Positions 48,980 through 51,040 of a stretch of DNA of 51,040 nucleotides are shown here, in pieces (positions within the stretch are counted from its first letter, which is position 1; each line of letters starts with the position of its first letter). The position numbers were made by a program, and so were the translations under genes. The notes beneath the pieces were generated by a model. The model did not search any database, was not told where the DNA came from, and worked only from the letters and a program-made list of their open reading frames with translations. This DNA comes from Candidatus Dadabacteria bacterium (lineage in GTDB: Bacteria > Bdellovibrionota_C > UBA2361 > J046). The DNA lies in NCBI GenBank assembly GCA_003696425.1, contig RFHI01000259.1, positions 1 to 51,040 on the forward strand. Reading direction: 5' to 3'.

Positions 48980-49879
48980 TCAGTAAGTCGGCTGGTCAGA
49001 GGTATGTTTCCAGGCGTGATAAGAGCTGCGTACAAGCGGGCCTGATTCTACAAATTTAAAGCCGCGCTTTAGACCCTCCTCTTTATACAGCTCAAACTCT
49101 TCAGGGGTGATAAAAGCTTTTACCGGGAGTTGTCTTCCGGTAGGGCGAAGATACTGGCCGATGGTCATAATATCTACATTAGCCCAGCGCAAATCATCCT
49201 GAAGCTGCAAAACCTCTCTTGTTGTTTCACCTAATCCGACCATTATTCCGGATTTTGTCATGACAGAGGGATCAAGTTCTTTAGCCCATTTTAGAATTGC
49301 AAGCGAGCGAATATATCCCGAATATGGCCGTACTTTTCTGTAAAGACGGGGCACTGTTTCTACGTTGTGGTTGAGAATGTCAATACCGGATTCCATAATA
49401 ACTGCCAAATGTTCACGAGATCCGGCCATATCTCCAATTAAAAGCTCAATCCTGCAACCGGGCGCCTGATTTTTTATGGCCCGTACAGTCTGGGCCCAGT
49501 GTGCTGCGCCAAAATCAGGTAAATCATCACGGTCTACAGAAGTCACAACAACATGTTTAAGACCTAGTTTTCTAACCGCTGCACCGACTCTGGCAGGCTC
49601 AAGTGGATCCAGTGCAGGCATGCTGGTGGGGTCCCCCTTTTTTACGGAACAGAAATGGCAGCGGCGTGTACAGACGTCTCCCATTATCATAAAAGTTGCC
49701 GTAGAGTGTGCCCAGCATTCACCTATATTAGGGCAGTGGGCCTCTTCGCAGACAGTGTGCAGGCTAAGGCCTTTAACAATTTTTCTGGTTTCCATATAGT
49801 CAGGAGACCCGGGTGCCTTAACTTTCAGCCAGGGAGGTTTCTTGGGCTTTTTTTCACTGCGTGGAACTGTAATAGCCAT
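48980..49879 (-). CDS. lipA: Lipoyl synthase
   Basis: CEEAHCPNIGECWAHSTATFMIMGDVCTRRCHFCSVKKG (both Fe-S cluster motifs), LNHNVETVPRLYRKVRP, TKSGIMVGLGET. Confidence 0.96.
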   Translation of the reverse strand: MAITVPRSEKKPKKPPWLKVKAPGSPDYMETRKIVKGLSLHTVCEEAHCPNIGECWAHSTATFMIMGDVCTRRCHFCSVKKGDPTSMPALDPLEPARVGAAVRKLGLKHVVVTSVDRDDLPDFGAAHWAQTVRAIKNQAPGCRIELLIGDMAGSREHLAVIMESGIDILNHNVETVPRLYRKVRPYSGYIRSLAILKWAKELDPSVMTKSGIMVGLGETTREVLQLQDDLRWANVDIMTIGQYLRPTGRQLPVKAFITPEEFELYKEEGLKRGFKFVESGPLVRSSYHAWKHTSDQPTY

Positions 49880-49892
49880 TTTTTAAACCTCT

Positions 49893-51040
49893 TTAAATCA
49901 TTAGTAATGCCGGGTTTTCCAGCGCCATTTTAAAGTGCTTTAAAAACTGTGCTGACATAATACCGTCAATTATGCGGTGATCTACAGAGAGTGTAACCTT
50001 CATAACATTGCCAACCACGATCTGGCCGTTACGTACAATAGGCTTCTGACGGATACTGCTTACTGCCAGCACAGCGCCCTGGCCAGGATTAATGATGGCC
50101 GTAAAATTTTCGACATCAAACATACCCATATTGGAAATGCTAAAAGTTCCTCCTGACAGATCGGTTGAATTTGGCCTGCCTGCTCGGGCGCGTTCTACGG
50201 CTGCGCGCGCTTCAAATACCAAATCTTTAAATGGCAGCCGGTCAGCCTCTTTAATTACTGGTATTAGAAGACCATCTTCCAGGGCTGTAATTATGCCAAT
50301 ATTTATCTGGGCCGGCTGATAAATTTGGTTATCCCTGACAGCACGGTTAACGCGCGGTTCATGCTTCAGGCCATAGCCAGCTGCTTTAATTACAAAATGA
50401 TTAACACTCACTTTGCTGTAATCATCCTGCTCTTTTAAGATTTTTCTAAGCTCCAGAACAGCGCTCATCTCCACACTGGTAGTTGTATAAAAGTGTGGCG
50501 ATTCAGTAACGCTCTGCTGCATACGTTTTGCGATCGTTTCTCGCATTTTAGAAAAAGGTGTAAGCGATCCTGCAACAGTAGAAGCCGGGGCTTGAGCTCC
50601 TCGTGCTGAAGGTTGCGTTTCAGTCGATAACGGTTCGAATCTGTTAGTCGCTGCCAGCGGAGCTTCGCTTCTTGAGGAAATAGCGATCTCGACATCTTTT
50701 CTTACTATTCGTCCATTTGGGCCGCTCCCTTTTAGACTTTCAAGAGCAATGCCGTGTTGAGCAGCAAGCTTTTTTGCCAGGGGCGAAGCTTTAATACGAC
50801 CAGTTGTTGAATCAATATGGGCCACTTCTGCAGCAGGCTTTTTAGAAGCTTTTTGTTCTGCCTGTTCAGATGAGGACATAACTGACTTTTGTTTTTCTTC
50901 AGCATCTTTTGCAGCTCTGCGATCGGTTATACTGGCTGGGACTTCCTCACCAGGTTCACCGAGATAGGCGATAACTTGACCAACATCTGCTGTTTCATTT
51001 TCAGGCACAACGATTTTTAAGAGCGTTCCCTGGTTAAAAG
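49893..51040 (-). CDS. 2-oxoacid (pyruvate) dehydrogenase E2, dihydrolipoamide acyltransferase (N-terminus outside window)
   Basis: Frame open to the window edge (FNQGTLLKIVVPENETADVGQVIAYLGEPGEE, end of a lipoyl domain). E3/E1-binding domain ASPLAKKLAAQHGIALESLKGSGPNGRIVRKDVE; catalytic domain with LSVDHRIIDGIMSAQFLKHFK. Confidence 0.93.
   Translation of the reverse strand, partial: FNQGTLLKIVVPENETADVGQVIAYLGEPGEEVPASITDRRAAKDAEEKQKSVMSSSEQAEQKASKKPAAEVAHIDSTTGRIKASPLAKKLAAQHGIALESLKGSGPNGRIVRKDVEIAISSRSEAPLAATNRFEPLSTETQPSARGAQAPASTVAGSLTPFSKMRETIAKRMQQSVTESPHFYTTTSVEMSAVLELRKILKEQDDYSKVSVNHFVIKAAGYGLKHEPRVNRAVRDNQIYQPAQINIGIITALEDGLLIPVIKEADRLPFKDLVFEARAAVERARAGRPNSTDLSGGTFSISNMGMFDVENFTAIINPGQGAVLAVSSIRQKPIVRNGQIVVGNVMKVTLSVDHRIIDGIMSAQFLKHFKMALENPALLMI

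Noticed and set aside
1-51040. tRNA, rRNA, CRISPR, IS or prophage content
   Set aside because: No TTCRANNCC-type T-arm contexts outside genes, no regularly spaced repeats, and no transposase, integrase or phage structural proteins were seen by eye; a tool scan would be needed to be definitive.

Overview
The window is a chromosomal segment of a Gram-negative bacterium. The outer-membrane Omp85 protein, the alternative complex III cluster and the LPS/glycan-type GT-C proteins support this. Gene content is mostly housekeeping. I recognise: the 3' end of lon; ssb; ribD; nadB; an acetoacetyl-CoA synthetase; a complete alternative complex III (ACIII) cluster actABCDEF; rpmF-plsX-fabG-acpP; nrdR; ribE-ribBA; a SAM methyltransferase; glyA (antisense); ribH-nusB; a block of large GT-C-like membrane proteins; a CBS-domain protein; recJ; a ribonuclease-D-like exonuclease; lipA; and the 3' part of a pyruvate/2-oxoacid dehydrogenase E2. 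I found no tRNA, rRNA, CRISPR array, IS element or prophage. The strongest finding is a 1900-aa ORF (36652..42354, minus). It appears to join a TamB-like half (N-terminal anchor, AsmA/TamB repeats, DUF490) to an Omp85 half (about six POTRA-like repeats plus a C-terminal beta-barrel ending in Phe). If real, it is a one-polypeptide translocation and assembly module that would be anchored in both membranes. Two other proteins have unusual architectures: a PilB/GspE-like ATPase with no Walker A motif fused to an intact response-regulator receiver domain (42942..44513), and a ribonuclease-D-like protein with an internal duplication whose second copy is degenerate (46731..48782). All assignments come from reading the sequence; no database search was run.
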